This document shows positions 1 to 8,834 of a stretch of 64,000 nt of DNA, in pieces; the first letter of the stretch is position 1, and the number at the start of each line of letters is the position of its first letter. The position numbers and the translations under genes were made by a program. The notes beneath the pieces are model-generated. The model did no database searches. It was not told where the DNA came from and saw nothing but the letters and a program-made list of their open reading frames with translations. The stretch comes from Sinomonas sp. R1AF57 (GTDB lineage Bacteria; Actinomycetota; Actinomycetes; Actinomycetales; Micrococcaceae), in assembly GCF_002224485.1 (NCBI RefSeq), contig NZ_CP022463.1, forward strand, positions 3,060,477-3,124,476, read 5' to 3'.

Positions 1-1160
1 AGCCCGGCGACCGGGTCCGATTCGTCCCCGTCCGGGCGAGCGCAACGCTCACCCACGCCGCCTCCAGCCCCGCGGATTGTCGGCCTGCCGCGGGTGCAGG
101 CGCCGCGCACCCGCGCGCAGCCGACAATTCCGGGGAGGACGGGCGCTCGGCCGCGCAGCCTGCCGACGCCTCGGGGAGGCGGGCCGCGTCAGGAGGGCTC
201 GTCGTCGTGCGCGCCGGGCTCCAGACGACGGTGCAGGACCTCGGGCGGCCAGGGCGCGCGGCGCTGGGGGTGAGCGTCTCGGGAGCGCTCGACCGCGGGG
301 CACTGCGGCGCGCGAACCGGATGGTGGGCAACGAGCCCGGGGCCGCGGGCCTCGAGGTCCTGCTCGGCGGCCTCGAGCTCCGCGCCGAAGCGGACCAGGT
401 CCTCGCCGTCACCGGCGCCGACGTCCCGCTGCGCATCACGCCACGGGCGGACAGCGCGCAGGGACATGACCCCTCAACGCACGGACATGACCCCTCAACA
501 GCGCAGGAGGCGCCGCGGGAGGCGCCGCGGGACGCGCCGTTCGCGCTGCTGGCCGGCGAGACCCTGGCCCTCGGCACCGCCGGCGCAGGGCTGCGGGCGT
601 ACGTCGCGGTGCGCGGCGGCCTCGACGTCCCGCCCGCGCTCGGCAGCCGCTCGGCCGACTCGCTCTCCGGGATCGGACCGGCCCCTCTGGCCGACGGCCA
701 GACGCTCGCGGTGCTGCCGGTGCGCGGCGCCCATGTCGTGGGGCATCCCGAGGTCCCGCCGCAGCTCCCGGGAGCCGTCACCGAGCTGCACGTCCTGCCC
801 GGCCCGCGCGACGACTGGTTCACCGACGCGTCCAAGGCGGCGCTGTTCGCCCAGGAGTGGACCGTGACCCCGCAGTCCAGCCGGGTCGGCCTGCGGCTGG
901 ACGGTGCACCCCTGGAGCGGTCCCGCGAGGGCGAGCTCACTAGCGAGGGGACGGCCCGCGGCTCCCTCCAGGTCCCCGCGAGCGGCCTGCCCGTCCTGTT
1001 CCTCGCCGACGCCCCGGTGACCGGCGGCTACCCGGTGATCGGCGTCGTCGTCGATGCCGACCTCGACCTCGCGGCCCAGCTGCCACCGGGCGCCGCGGTG
1101 CGCTTCGTGCCCCAGCCCGGCGCCGCCCCCACGACCCCCGAAGGAAATGCCGATGCATAA
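1..1160 (+). CDS. Fused 5-oxoprolinase subunits B-C (PxpB-PxpC / KipI-KipA), 5' end cut by the window
   Basis: The reading frame is open from base 3. It begins with [10 protein letters not shown], which matches the C-terminal end of PxpB/KipI, runs through a low-complexity linker (about bases 33-200) and then enters a complete PxpC/KipA domain: VQDLGRPG, a [21 protein letters not shown] segment, [11 protein letters not shown] and [17 protein letters not shown]. PxpABC converts 5-oxoproline to glutamate with ATP; the B-C fusion is a known arrangement also seen in urea-amidolyase-like proteins. The linker carries a 68-bp palindromic repeat, and a loop of the C domain carries two 21-bp units read as GHDPST. 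The stop overlaps the next start by 8 bases, so the two genes are co-transcribed. The substrate is inferred from the family. The gene continues left of the window, where pxpA would be expected. Confidence 0.85.
   Translation, partial: PGDRVRFVPVRASATLTHAASSPADCRPAAGAGAAHPRAADNSGEDGRSAAQPADASGRRAASGGLVVVRAGLQTTVQDLGRPGRAALGVSVSGALDRGALRRANRMVGNEPGAAGLEVLLGGLELRAEADQVLAVTGADVPLRITPRADSAQGHDPSTHGHDPSTAQEAPREAPRDAPFALLAGETLALGTAGAGLRAYVAVRGGLDVPPALGSRSADSLSGIGPAPLADGQTLAVLPVRGAHVVGHPEVPPQLPGAVTELHVLPGPRDDWFTDASKAALFAQEWTVTPQSSRVGLRLDGAPLERSREGELTSEGTARGSLQVPASGLPVLFLADAPVTGGYPVIGVVVDADLDLAAQLPPGAAVRFVPQPGAAPTTPEGNADA
68..135. repeat. Palindromic repeat R1 (68 bp) inside the PxpB-PxpC linker
   Basis: The outer arms are CCCCGCGGATTGTCGG and CCGACAATTCCGGGG; the inner arms are CGCGGGTGC and GCACCCGCG. 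The element is related to copies at 35713-35779 and 36834-36900, sharing ATTGTCG, GCACCCGC and CCGACAATT in the same order. Here it is translated as part of the inter-domain linker without breaking the frame. Confidence 0.8.
462..502. repeat. Two 21-bp tandem units inside pxpC
   Basis: Two head-to-tail 21-bp units share GGACATGACCCCTCAAC and are translated as GHDPST repeated. They fall in a loop where PxpC relatives usually have a short turn. The same unit recurs between convergent genes at 46380-46414, also with a 21-bp period. Confidence 0.8.
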
Positions 1161-2922
1161 GGTCCTCATCGCCAACCGCGGCGAGATCGCCGTCCGCATT
1201 GCCCGCGCGTGCGACGACGCCGGGCTGGCCAGCGTGGCCGTCTACGCCGACCAGGACGCCGACGCCGTCCACGTCGCCGCCTGCACCGAGGCCTACGCCC
1301 TCGGCGGGACCTCCCCCGCCCAGACCTACCTCGACGCGGGCAAGATCCTCGACGTCGCGGAGCGGGCCGGGGCCGATGCCGTCCACCCCGGCTACGGGTT
1401 CCTCTCCGAGAACGCGGACTTCGCCCAGGCTGTCCTCGACGCGGGCCTGATCTGGATCGGCCCCTCCCCGGAGACGATCCGGCTCCTGGGGGACAAGGTG
1501 AGCGCGCGCGAGGTCGCTGTGCGCGCCGGCGCGCCACTGGCCCCCGGCAGCGACGGTCCCGTCGCGAGCGCGGAGGAAGTGCGCGCCTTTGCCGCCGAGC
1601 ACGGGCTGCCCGTGGCCATCAAGGCAGCGTTCGGAGGCGGCGGCCGCGGCCTCAAGGTGGCCCGGACGGCGGAGGAGATCGAGGAGTCCTTCCACTCCGC
1701 GGTCCGGGAGTCCCGCGCCGCGTTCGGGCGCGAGGAGTGCTTCGTCGAGAAGTTCCTGGACCGTCCGCGTCACGTCGAGGCCCAGGTCCTCGCCGACACC
1801 CACGGCAACGTCATCGTCGTCGGGACCCGAGACTGCTCGCTCCAGCGACGCCACCAGAAGCTCGTCGAGGAGGCGCCCGCGCCGTTCCTCACCCCCGAGC
1901 AGCGGTCCCGCATCCACGAGTCCGCGAAGGCGATCTGCCGCGAGGCCGGATACGTCGGCGCCGGCACGGTCGAGTACCTTCTCGACAGCCAGGGGACCAT
2001 CAGCTTCCTCGAGGTGAACACGCGCCTGCAGGTCGAGCACCCCATCACCGAGGAGACCTCCGGAATCGACCTCGTGGCGGCGCAGCTCGCGATCGCAGCC
2101 GGCGGGACGCTGCCCGTCCTGACGGACCCCGAGCCCCGCGGCCACTCCATCGAGTTCCGCATCAACGCCGAGGACCCGGGGCGCGGCTTCCTGCCCGCGC
2201 CGGGTACCGTGGCGCGCTTCGCGGTGCCGACCGGCCCGGGGATCCGGGTGGACTCCGGCGTGCGCGACGGCTCCACCGTGCCCGGCCAGTTCGACTCGCT
2301 CCTGGCCAAGCTCGTGGTCACCGGCGCGGACCGCCGGCAGGCGCTCCGGCGCGCCCGCCGTGCCCTGGCCGAATTCGAGGTCTCCGGCCTCCCGACCGTC
2401 CTGCCCTTCCACCGGGCCGTCGTGGCGGACCCGGCGTTCGCCGCGGAGGACGGCGCGGACGGCTTCCGCGTGTACACCACGTGGATCGAGTCCGAGTTCG
2501 CGGACCCGCTCGCCGCGAGCCCCGAGTTCGCGCCCGCACCTATGGACGCGCCGCGGCAGACGTTCGCCATCGACCTCGACGGGCGCCGGGTCACCCTGGG
2601 CCTGCCCGCCGCGCTCCTCGCGGGGCTCGCCGCGGCAGGGGTGGGGTCGGCGGCGGGAGCGGCCGGCACGCCGTCGTCCGTCCCCGCGCACGACGGCGCG
2701 GCCCCCTCCCCCGACCACCTCACCGCCGCGATGGGCGGCACCGTGGTGAAGTGGCTCGTGGAGCCCGGAACGGGCGTCGAGGAGGGGACCGCCGTGGTGG
2801 TGATCGAGGCGATGAAGATGGAGACGACCGTCTCCGCCCACCGTTCCGGGACCCTCGGCGAGCACGCAGCCGCCCCCGGCGAGGCCGTCGCAGCGGGCAG
2901 CGTCCTCACGACGATCGGCTGA
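1153..2922 (+). CDS. Biotin carboxylase / biotin carboxyl carrier fusion (acyl-CoA carboxylase alpha type)
   Basis: A 589-residue enzyme that carboxylates its own biotin with ATP and bicarbonate. The N-terminal domain starts at [17 protein letters not shown]. The ATP-grasp glycine loop GGGGRGL is at about residues 161-167, with EEAPAP and [12 protein letters not shown] further on. A carrier domain covers about residues 515-589, with the biotin lysine (K555) in EAMKMET. The start at 1153 is preferred over 1147 because GAAGGA lies about 8 bases upstream. The length fits actinobacterial alpha chains. Its place directly after PxpB-PxpC, overlapping by 8 bases, matches clusters that pair a biotin carboxylase with the carboxyltransferase-like KipA domain. 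No beta subunit is present in the window, so the acceptor is unknown. Confidence 0.9.
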   Translation: MHKVLIANRGEIAVRIARACDDAGLASVAVYADQDADAVHVAACTEAYALGGTSPAQTYLDAGKILDVAERAGADAVHPGYGFLSENADFAQAVLDAGLIWIGPSPETIRLLGDKVSAREVAVRAGAPLAPGSDGPVASAEEVRAFAAEHGLPVAIKAAFGGGGRGLKVARTAEEIEESFHSAVRESRAAFGREECFVEKFLDRPRHVEAQVLADTHGNVIVVGTRDCSLQRRHQKLVEEAPAPFLTPEQRSRIHESAKAICREAGYVGAGTVEYLLDSQGTISFLEVNTRLQVEHPITEETSGIDLVAAQLAIAAGGTLPVLTDPEPRGHSIEFRINAEDPGRGFLPAPGTVARFAVPTGPGIRVDSGVRDGSTVPGQFDSLLAKLVVTGADRRQALRRARRALAEFEVSGLPTVLPFHRAVVADPAFAAEDGADGFRVYTTWIESEFADPLAASPEFAPAPMDAPRQTFAIDLDGRRVTLGLPAALLAGLAAAGVGSAAGAAGTPSSVPAHDGAAPSPDHLTAAMGGTVVKWLVEPGTGVEEGTAVVVIEAMKMETTVSAHRSGTLGEHAAAPGEAVAAGSVLTTIG

Positions 2923-2933
2923 CCGCTCCCCAC

Positions 2934-2939
2934 TAGGCT
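2934..2939 (+). promoter_or_regulatory. -10 box TAGGCT of a leaderless gntR
   Basis: TAGGCT ends 6 bases before the ATG at 2946, so transcription would start at or next to the start codon. No Shine-Dalgarno sequence precedes it. Confidence 0.6.
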
Positions 2940-2945
2940 GGGGCC

Positions 2946-3638
2946 ATGACGTCCGAGGCAGTCCTCTCCTCCCTGCGCGCCGCCGCGAGGAACACGAAGC
3001 ACGCCGAGACGAGCCAATGGGTCGCCGCCCAGCTGCGGCAGACCATCACCGAGGGGAAGCTCGCCCCCGGGGCGAAGCTGGCCGAGGAGGAGCTGCGCGA
3101 GGCCCTCGGCGTCTCGCGCAACACCCTGCGCGAGGCCTTCGCGACCCTCGCGACCGAGCGCGTCGTCACCCGCATCCCCAACCGCGGTGTCTTCGTCTCG
3201 CATCCCACGGCCGAGGACATCCGCGAGATCTACAGGGTTCGGCGGTTCATCGAGCCCAGCTGCCTGCTCTGGGCGCCGGCCCAGACAGCGGAGCCGCTCG
3301 ACGCCGTCGTGCGCCGGGCCCGGGCGGCCGCCGAGGCTGGCGACGTCCCAGCCATGGCGACGGCGAACCAGGAGTTCCACCGCGCGATCGTGGCCCGGGC
3401 CGGCAGCGGGCGGCTCGACGCGCTCATGGAGCAGATCCTCGCCGAGATGCGGCTCGTGTTCGCCACGATGGGCTCCGACCCCCGCTTCCACGCGCCGTAC
3501 GTCGAGGAGAACGCCACGATCACCCGGCTGCTCGAGGCCGGGCGCAACACCGCCGCGGCCGAGGCCATGGTCAGCTATCTGGACCGCGCCGAGCTGCAGC
3601 TGCTCGAGGCCGTCGAAGGACAGGCGCACGCCTCCTGA
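2946..3638 (+). CDS. GntR-family regulator, FadR/FCD subfamily
   Basis: A 230-residue regulator with an N-terminal winged helix (residues about 20-85; recognition helix around VSRNTLREAFATLATERVV) and an all-helical FCD ligand-binding domain to the C-terminus. Members bind DNA as dimers and are usually released by small organic acids. It lies between the PxpB-PxpC/biotin carboxylase operon and a metabolite:proton symporter gene. Two TTGTTnAACAA palindromes occur in the gap before the transporter, so it probably controls that gene and perhaps itself. The start at ATG 2946 is supported by a well-placed -10 box. The ligand is unknown; a 5-oxoproline-related or organic acid is an inference from context. 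Confidence 0.88.
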   Translation: MTSEAVLSSLRAAARNTKHAETSQWVAAQLRQTITEGKLAPGAKLAEEELREALGVSRNTLREAFATLATERVVTRIPNRGVFVSHPTAEDIREIYRVRRFIEPSCLLWAPAQTAEPLDAVVRRARAAAEAGDVPAMATANQEFHRAIVARAGSGRLDALMEQILAEMRLVFATMGSDPRFHAPYVEENATITRLLEAGRNTAAAEAMVSYLDRAELQLLEAVEGQAHAS

Positions 3639-3667
3639 CCCTTCCGCTTCTGCTCCTCGCGCGTTGA

Positions 3668-3678
3668 TTGTTCAACAA
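3668..3678. promoter_or_regulatory. Putative GntR operator 1 (TTGTTCAACAA)
   Basis: A perfect 11-bp palindrome around a central C, of the TTGTnnnACAA type bound by FCD-GntR regulators. It lies 30 bases after the gntR stop and pairs with the site at 3775. Confidence 0.6.
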
Positions 3679-3774
3679 AGACCCCCTTGCGCTGGGGTGC
3701 GATGGCCGACGGACGGTGTTGGAAACCCCTCGGACGGGCATCCCAGCTCAAGCCGTCGAATTTTTCACACAGGA

Positions 3775-3785
3775 TTGTTGAACAA
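3775..3785. promoter_or_regulatory. Putative GntR operator 2 (TTGTTGAACAA)
   Basis: The same palindrome with a central G, 107 bp from operator 1 and 90 bases upstream of the transporter start, a position suited to repressing its promoter. Confidence 0.6.
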
Positions 3786-3874
3786 ACCCCAGTCATAGTG
3801 CATGCTTGATCTATGCGCTCGATGAGATGAGCGTCACAGCCATCCAGAAACCGCCCCCCACGAAGGACACCAGC

Positions 3875-5218
3875 ATGAGCACCCACGCACCGTCGCACGG
3901 TACTCCGCCTGCGGCCCGCAAAATCCCCCCGGGCGCCATCAGGGCCTACATCGCGAGCCTCACCGGAACCTCCCTCGAGTACTACGACTTCGCCATCTAC
4001 TCCGTGGCCTCCGCCCTGGTCTTCCCGAAGATCTTCTTCCCCTCCGGGGACGAGTTCGTGGGGCTCCTGCTCTCCTTCTCGACCTTCGCGATCGGCTACC
4101 TCGCCCGCCCCATCGGCGGCATCATCTTCGGCCGCCTCGGCGACCGGATCGGGCGCAAGCACGTCCTGGTCGTGACCCTCCTGCTCATCGGCATCGCCAC
4201 CGTGCTGATCGGCGTCCTGCCCACGTACGGCACCGTGGGCGCCGTCGCGCCCCTGATCCTGGTGCTGCTGCGCCTCGCGCAGGGCATCGGTGTGGGCGGC
4301 GAGTGGGGCGGGGCCGTCCTGCTCTCGAGCGAGTTCGGGGACCCGAGCAGGCGCGGGCTGTGGTCCTCTGCGGCGCAGATCGGGCCGCCGGCCGGAAACC
4401 TCCTCGCCAACGGCGCCCTCGCCGTGCTCGCCGCGACCCTCAGCAACGACGCCTTCCTCTCCTGGGGCTGGCGCGTCGCCTTCCTCGCCTCCGCCCTGCT
4501 CGTCGTCTTCGGCCTCGTGATCCGACTCAAGCTCGAGGAGACCCCGGTCTTCAAGAACATCGAGGCCCACGGGGAACGGCCCAAGGCGCCGATCGCGGAA
4601 GTGATCAGGACGCAGCCGCGCGGCCTGGCCGCGGCGATCCTGTCCCGCCTGAGCCCGGACATCCTCTACTCGCTGTTCACCGTCTTCGTTGCCGTGTACG
4701 CGACCAAGGAGCTCGGCATGACCACGGGCACGGTCCTGACCGCAATCCTCATCGGCTCCGCCTTCCAGCTCGTGCTCATCCCGGCCGCCGGCGCCCTCAC
4801 GGACCGCTTCAACCGCCGCCTCGTCTACGGCATCGCGGCCGCGGCGACCGCCGTGTGGATCCCGGTCTTCTTCCTCACGGTCCAGAGCCGGTCCGTGGTC
4901 GTCCTGACCATCGGCGTCGTGGTCGGCCTCGCGCTCCACGCGTTCATGTACGGCCCGCAGGCGGCGTTCATCACCGAGCAGTTCCCGGCGCGGCTGCGCT
5001 ACGCCGGCAGCTCGCTCGCGTACACGCTGGCCGGCGTCGTGGGCGGCGCCATCGCCCCGCTCGTGTTCACCGCGCTGTACCAGGCCACGGCGAGCTGGGT
5101 CCTCATCGCGGTCTACCTCGCCGTGGCGTCCGTGGTCACGATCGTCGGCCTCGCGATAGGACGCGACCCGAAGACCGAGGAGGAGATCGCCCTCGTCAAG
5201 GCCGACCACGTCGGCTGA
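3875..5218 (+). CDS. MFS transporter, metabolite:H+ symporter (MHS) family
   Basis: A 447-residue, 12-helix integral membrane transporter. The N-terminal GTSLEYYDFAIYS segment and GRLGDRIGRKHVLV loop are typical of MHS carriers for organic and amino acids (ShiA, ProP and KgtP relatives). The start at ATG 3875 is chosen because GAAGGA lies 7 bases upstream; earlier in-frame ATGs at 3806 and 3827 lack a ribosome site. The two operators upstream tie it to the preceding GntR regulator. The likely job is uptake of the compound degraded by the upstream carboxylase operon; the actual substrate cannot be read from the sequence. Confidence 0.85.
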   Translation: MSTHAPSHGTPPAARKIPPGAIRAYIASLTGTSLEYYDFAIYSVASALVFPKIFFPSGDEFVGLLLSFSTFAIGYLARPIGGIIFGRLGDRIGRKHVLVVTLLLIGIATVLIGVLPTYGTVGAVAPLILVLLRLAQGIGVGGEWGGAVLLSSEFGDPSRRGLWSSAAQIGPPAGNLLANGALAVLAATLSNDAFLSWGWRVAFLASALLVVFGLVIRLKLEETPVFKNIEAHGERPKAPIAEVIRTQPRGLAAAILSRLSPDILYSLFTVFVAVYATKELGMTTGTVLTAILIGSAFQLVLIPAAGALTDRFNRRLVYGIAAAATAVWIPVFFLTVQSRSVVVLTIGVVVGLALHAFMYGPQAAFITEQFPARLRYAGSSLAYTLAGVVGGAIAPLVFTALYQATASWVLIAVYLAVASVVTIVGLAIGRDPKTEEEIALVKADHVG

Positions 5219-5255
5219 CCGCCGGAGGATTCGCCCCCCAGCACCCTTCCAGCAC

Positions 5256-5316
5256 GTGACCCCCAGAAGGTGACCCCCAGACCATTCCGGTCTGGGGGTC
5301 ACCTTCTGGGGGTCAC
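5256..5316. terminator. Perfect 28-bp inverted repeat built of GTGACCCCCAGA units; likely bidirectional terminator
   Basis: Arms 5256-5283 and 5289-5316 are exact reverse complements around the loop ATTCC. Each arm contains two 14-bp units (GTGACCCCCAGA plus two bases). A further related unit (TTCCTGAGAGTCAC) follows. It lies between two convergent genes, so it can end transcription from both sides; there is no T-run, so the terminator role is inferred. Confidence 0.6.
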
Positions 5317-5347
5317 TTCCTGAGAGTCACGTCCTGTGCGCGGCTTC

Positions 5348-5809
5348 TCAGGCCGCGAGGGTGTGGCCCCTATGGTGCGCGTCGGCGTCCTTGCGCTCGA
5401 CTTCGGCGAACTCGTCCTTCGGCTTCATCAGCGCCATCACGACGACGAGGAGCCCGGAGAGCGCGACCAGTTCGGACACCACCGGCGCGGCCATCACCGC
5501 GGCACCCCAGTGCTCGAAGACGTCCCAGACCATCATGGCCCCGAAGAACGCGCCCGCGACCACGTTGACCCAGCGCACGACCGTGTCCGTCAGGACGAAC
5601 GTCAGGAACGCCAGGACCAGCGGGACCAGCACGAACGCCGCCATCTCCAGCGTCACAGGGCTGTCGACCGCCATCTCCAGGATCCGGCCGTTCCGGAGCC
5701 CATCGATGAATCCGGGCTCCATGAGCACCAGCAGGAACAGTAGGATCATGCCCACCGCGTAGAACACCCACAGCGTGGCGATCCGGAGCTTCCACATCAA
5801 CGACCGCAT
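5348..5809 (-). CDS. Hypothetical four-helix membrane protein
   Basis: A 153-residue protein with four hydrophobic segments (about residues 10-30, 52-73, 79-100 and 110-130) and a charged C-terminus rich in Asp, Glu and His. The start at 5809 (ATG) fits AGGAGG 8 bases upstream better than the GTG at 5818. I do not recognise a named family. It is convergent with the MHS transporter and divergent from the glutathione peroxidase gene. Confidence 0.65.
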   Translation of the reverse strand: MRSLMWKLRIATLWVFYAVGMILLFLLVLMEPGFIDGLRNGRILEMAVDSPVTLEMAAFVLVPLVLAFLTFVLTDTVVRWVNVVAGAFFGAMMVWDVFEHWGAAVMAAPVVSELVALSGLLVVVMALMKPKDEFAEVERKDADAHHRGHTLAA

Positions 5810-5964
5810 CGTCGCCACCTCCTCAGGTGGAGAGCCGCCCGCCCGGGCGGGCCTCCACCTTCAGGATGCGCCTCTTCTACATTGCGTAGAAGTGCCGAAG
5901 GTCCCCGTTGACTGAACCGGGCAGCCGCGCGATTCGTTTGACCCAGTGAGAGCAGGAGGCCGGC

Positions 5965-6447
5965 ATGGAACTCGACGGCATCGCGGTCACGACCCTCGAC
6001 GGGCGCACGACGACGTTCGGCGAGTGGGCGGGAAGGGTCCGGCTTGTGGTCAACGTGGCCAGCAGGTGCGGCCTCGCACCCCAGTACGAACAGCTCGAGA
6101 AGCTCCAGAGCCTCTACGGGGACAGGGGCTTCACGGTCCTGGCCTTCCCCAGCAACCAGTTCCTCCAGGAGTACCGGGACGCCGAGAGGATCGCGGAGTA
6201 CTGCTCGCAGACCTGGGGCGTGACGTTCCCCGTGATGGAGAAGGTCTGGGTGAACGGACGCGGGGCGCACCCGCTGTACCGCGAGCTCACGAGGGCTTCC
6301 GACGCGTCCGGGCGCTCGGGCCGCATCCAGTGGAACTTCGAGAAGTTCCTCGTGATGCCCGACGGCGCCGTGCACCGCTTCCGCCCGCAGGTCCCTCCGG
6401 ACGATCCGGCGATCGTCGCGCTCATCGAGTCAGCGCTGGCGCGCTGA
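5965..6447 (+). CDS. Glutathione peroxidase family (thiol peroxidase)
   Basis: A 160-residue cytosolic peroxidase that reduces hydroperoxides. The peroxidatic cysteine is C35 in NVASRCGLAPQY; FPSNQF (Ser where many have Cys) and WNFEKFLV supply the Gln and Trp/Asn of the active site. It is a cysteine rather than selenocysteine form, so thioredoxin or mycothiol is the likelier electron donor; that is an inference. AGGAGG precedes the start. Its last 18 bases overlap the end of the convergent LuxR gene. Confidence 0.9.
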   Translation: MELDGIAVTTLDGRTTTFGEWAGRVRLVVNVASRCGLAPQYEQLEKLQSLYGDRGFTVLAFPSNQFLQEYRDAERIAEYCSQTWGVTFPVMEKVWVNGRGAHPLYRELTRASDASGRSGRIQWNFEKFLVMPDGAVHRFRPQVPPDDPAIVALIESALAR

Positions 6448-8688
6448 GGAGGCCCGCTCCGCCGAACGCTCCGCCGCCCACACCGCGAGCGCGGACCGGC
6501 TGCGCAGCCCGAGCTTGGCCAGCGCGTGGGCGACATGGTTCTCCACGGTCCGGGCCGAGAGCGTCAGCCGCTCGGCGATCGCGGCGTTGCCCAGGCCGCT
6601 GCGCACGAGCTCTGCCACCTCGAGCTCGCGCGCGGTGAGGGCTGCGGGGCTCTCGGCGTCGTGCGCGTCCCAGGCGGCGCGCAGCTCCTCCGCCGCGTCG
6701 GCGAACCGGAGCTTCTCCCCCGCGCCCCAGACCGCGGCGAGGCCCCCGGGGCCGAGGAGGAGCTCGGCGGTGGCGCGCACGTGGTCGAGGTCCGCCGAGG
6801 AGATCTCGTGGAACCGCCCGCCCGCGCCCTCCCGCCGCGAGACGGCAGCAGCGGCACGCGCCGCCGTCGTCGGGTCCCGCCGCACGGTCAGCGCCGCGAG
6901 CCGCGCGAGGGCGATCGCGCGCATGGTGACGTCGCGGATCCCCGCCAGCACCTCGACTGCTCGGAAGAGCCTGTCGCGGGCCTCGGCGCTGCGCCCCAGG
7001 GTCGACTCGGCGAGGCCACCGTAGGTGAGCGCGATCCCCTGGGCGAACGCATCCCCGGCCTCGGCGGCGAGCGGGTACGCCGCCTCGAGGATCTCGAGGG
7101 CGTCCTGTTCGCGGTGGCCCCACACGGCAGCCATGCCGCGTGCACACAGCGCCCGGCTCCTTCCCGCGGCGTCGCCAAGGGAGGTGTACGCCTCCATCGC
7201 CGCAACGGCGGCGCGGTCTGCGCCCTCGGGGTCGTGCCCGAGGGCCCGGGACACCGCACGGTAGAACAGCGCCTCGGCGGCCGCCGCGGACCGCGGGTCG
7301 AGCAGCGCCAGTGCCTCGTCGACGTGCGCCCCCGCGAGCTCGGTCTCCTGCCGGACTGTGCGCAGGTTCGCAGCGACGACGAGCCCTGCGGCACGCGCCT
7401 CGTCCCGCCCGGCGTGCCGCTCGAGGAGCCGGAGGGCCCAGCCCAGCCCCTCGTCCTGGCCGTTGCGGAACCAGAGCTCGCGTGTCGCCGCCATGAGCCG
7501 CAGGCCCTCGGCGGGCGCCGCGCGCACCGCGAAGTCCAGAGCCGCCCGCAGGTCGGGCAGCAGGTCTGAGCGCTCCCCCACCCGGGACGCCTCGAGCACC
7601 GACGGGAACGTCCCGGCGCCGAAGACCGAGCCGAGCCAGGCGAGGTGCCGCCGCTGCGCGCCCTCGAGCGTCCCCGATGCCTCGAGCCCTTCCCGCGCGA
7701 ACTCGCGCAGGCTCTCGAGGAGCCTGAACGTGGTCCTGCCCCGGGCGTCCTCGCCCGTCTGCAGGAGGGACCGCAGGACGAGCTCCTCGAGGTGGTCCAG
7801 GGTCGCGCCGGCGACGGCGGCGGCGGCCTCGGCGTCGAACGGGCTCGCGAAGACGGCACACGCCTCGAAGACGGCGCGCTCCTGCGCCCCGAGCGCGTCG
7901 ACGCTCCCCGCGATGCACGCGCGCAGCGTCCGGTGGCGCGCGGGCGCGGTGGTGGGTCCGGTCCCCAGCGCGGCCAGCCGCCGGTCCAGCCGCGGGAGCA
8001 GCTCCTGCGGCGTCAGCACGGAGGCCCGGGCGGCGGCGAGCTCGACGGCGAGCGGCAGCCCGTCGAGGCGCTTGCACAGGGCGCGGGAGGCCTCGCGCGC
8101 CTCGCGTGTGTCCCCGAGCGACGGGCGCAGGGCGAGGGCGCGGTCCCAGAAGAGGGCTTCTGCGTCGTCCACGGGCAGGGGGCCGACCGCGAGGACCCGC
8201 TCGCCCGCGACGCGCAGCGGCTGGCGGCTCGTGACGAGGATCCGGCAGCCCTCCGACCCGGCCAGCAGCAGCGCCACGAGGGAGGCCGCATTCTGGAGGA
8301 CGTGCTCCGCGTTGTCCACGACGAACATCACCTCCCCGGGAGCCCCGCCGGCCTCGAGCCACCAGAGGATCGCCGAGCGCGCGGACTCGTCGGTGAGGTC
8401 CCGCAGCCCCAGCGACTCCGCGACGGCGAGCGAGACCGGGGAACCCTCCCCGATCCTGGTCAGGTCCACGAAGACGGGCCGCCCGAACCGCTCGGCGGCG
8501 GCGCCGACGGCGGCCAGCGCGACGCGGGTCTTGCCCACGCCGCCGGGGCCCGTGAGCGTCACGAGCCGGCCGGCAGCGAGAGCCTCGACGACCGCGGCCA
8601 CCTCGTGCGCGCGCCCCCTGAAGCTGCTGGCGGAGGCGGGGACGCGGCCGGGCCCGTGCGGCGGTGCGGGAGCTGATCCCGTGGCCAT
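6430..8688 (-). CDS. LuxR-family regulator with STAND-type ATPase
   Basis: A 752-residue regulator. The N-terminal NTPase has Walker A TGPGGVGKTR (about residues 46-55) and a VMFVVDNAEHVL Walker B. A long helical, TPR-like middle region follows, then a C-terminal LuxR helix-turn-helix (LTARELEVAELVRSGLGNAA). Such proteins are ATP-dependent transcription regulators. The start is set at ATG 8688; GATACT lies 6 bases upstream and suggests a leaderless message. It diverges from a small membrane-protein gene, and ACCCACGTGGGT lies between them as a possible binding site. It overlaps the peroxidase gene tail to tail. Confidence 0.88.
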   Translation of the reverse strand: MATGSAPAPPHGPGRVPASASSFRGRAHEVAAVVEALAAGRLVTLTGPGGVGKTRVALAAVGAAAERFGRPVFVDLTRIGEGSPVSLAVAESLGLRDLTDESARSAILWWLEAGGAPGEVMFVVDNAEHVLQNAASLVALLLAGSEGCRILVTSRQPLRVAGERVLAVGPLPVDDAEALFWDRALALRPSLGDTREAREASRALCKRLDGLPLAVELAAARASVLTPQELLPRLDRRLAALGTGPTTAPARHRTLRACIAGSVDALGAQERAVFEACAVFASPFDAEAAAAVAGATLDHLEELVLRSLLQTGEDARGRTTFRLLESLREFAREGLEASGTLEGAQRRHLAWLGSVFGAGTFPSVLEASRVGERSDLLPDLRAALDFAVRAAPAEGLRLMAATRELWFRNGQDEGLGWALRLLERHAGRDEARAAGLVVAANLRTVRQETELAGAHVDEALALLDPRSAAAAEALFYRAVSRALGHDPEGADRAAVAAMEAYTSLGDAAGRSRALCARGMAAVWGHREQDALEILEAAYPLAAEAGDAFAQGIALTYGGLAESTLGRSAEARDRLFRAVEVLAGIRDVTMRAIALARLAALTVRRDPTTAARAAAAVSRREGAGGRFHEISSADLDHVRATAELLLGPGGLAAVWGAGEKLRFADAAEELRAAWDAHDAESPAALTARELEVAELVRSGLGNAAIAERLTLSARTVENHVAHALAKLGLRSRSALAVWAAERSAERASSARQR

Positions 8689-8694
8689 GCTGCC

Positions 8695-8700
8695 AGTATC
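8695..8700 (-). promoter_or_regulatory. -10 box GATACT of a leaderless luxR-type gene
   Basis: GATACT ends 6 bases before the ATG at 8688. The 15 bases GATACTGGC-n-GC-ATG recur with one difference before the ABC ATPase start at 63740. Confidence 0.45.
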
Positions 8701-8740
8701 CGCGCGCCGGCAAGGGGGGTCCAGCGGCGTGCGGATGAGT

Positions 8741-8752
8741 ACCCACGTGGGT
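8741..8752. promoter_or_regulatory. Perfect palindrome ACCCACGTGGGT between divergent genes
   Basis: A 12-bp perfect palindrome in the 146-bp gap between the LuxR-type gene and the divergent small membrane protein gene. The position suits an operator, probably for the adjacent regulator. No binding data can be inferred from sequence alone. Confidence 0.5.
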
Positions 8753-8834
8753 GGATGCACCGATGCCCGGGCCCCCTCCCCACGCCTACCGTGAAGGCAT
8801 CAGCGACAGGCACCAGACCCGAGAGGAGCCCGCC

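Noticed and set aside
940..2865. Long minus-strand open frame opposite the biotin carboxylase gene
   Set aside because: A high-GC shadow frame; the plus-strand frame has clear BC and BCCP motifs and the minus translation shows no recognisable domain.
6430..6447. Frameshift or fusion between the peroxidase and the LuxR-type gene
   Set aside because: The genes are convergent and simply overlap by 18 bases at their stops; both proteins end normally.
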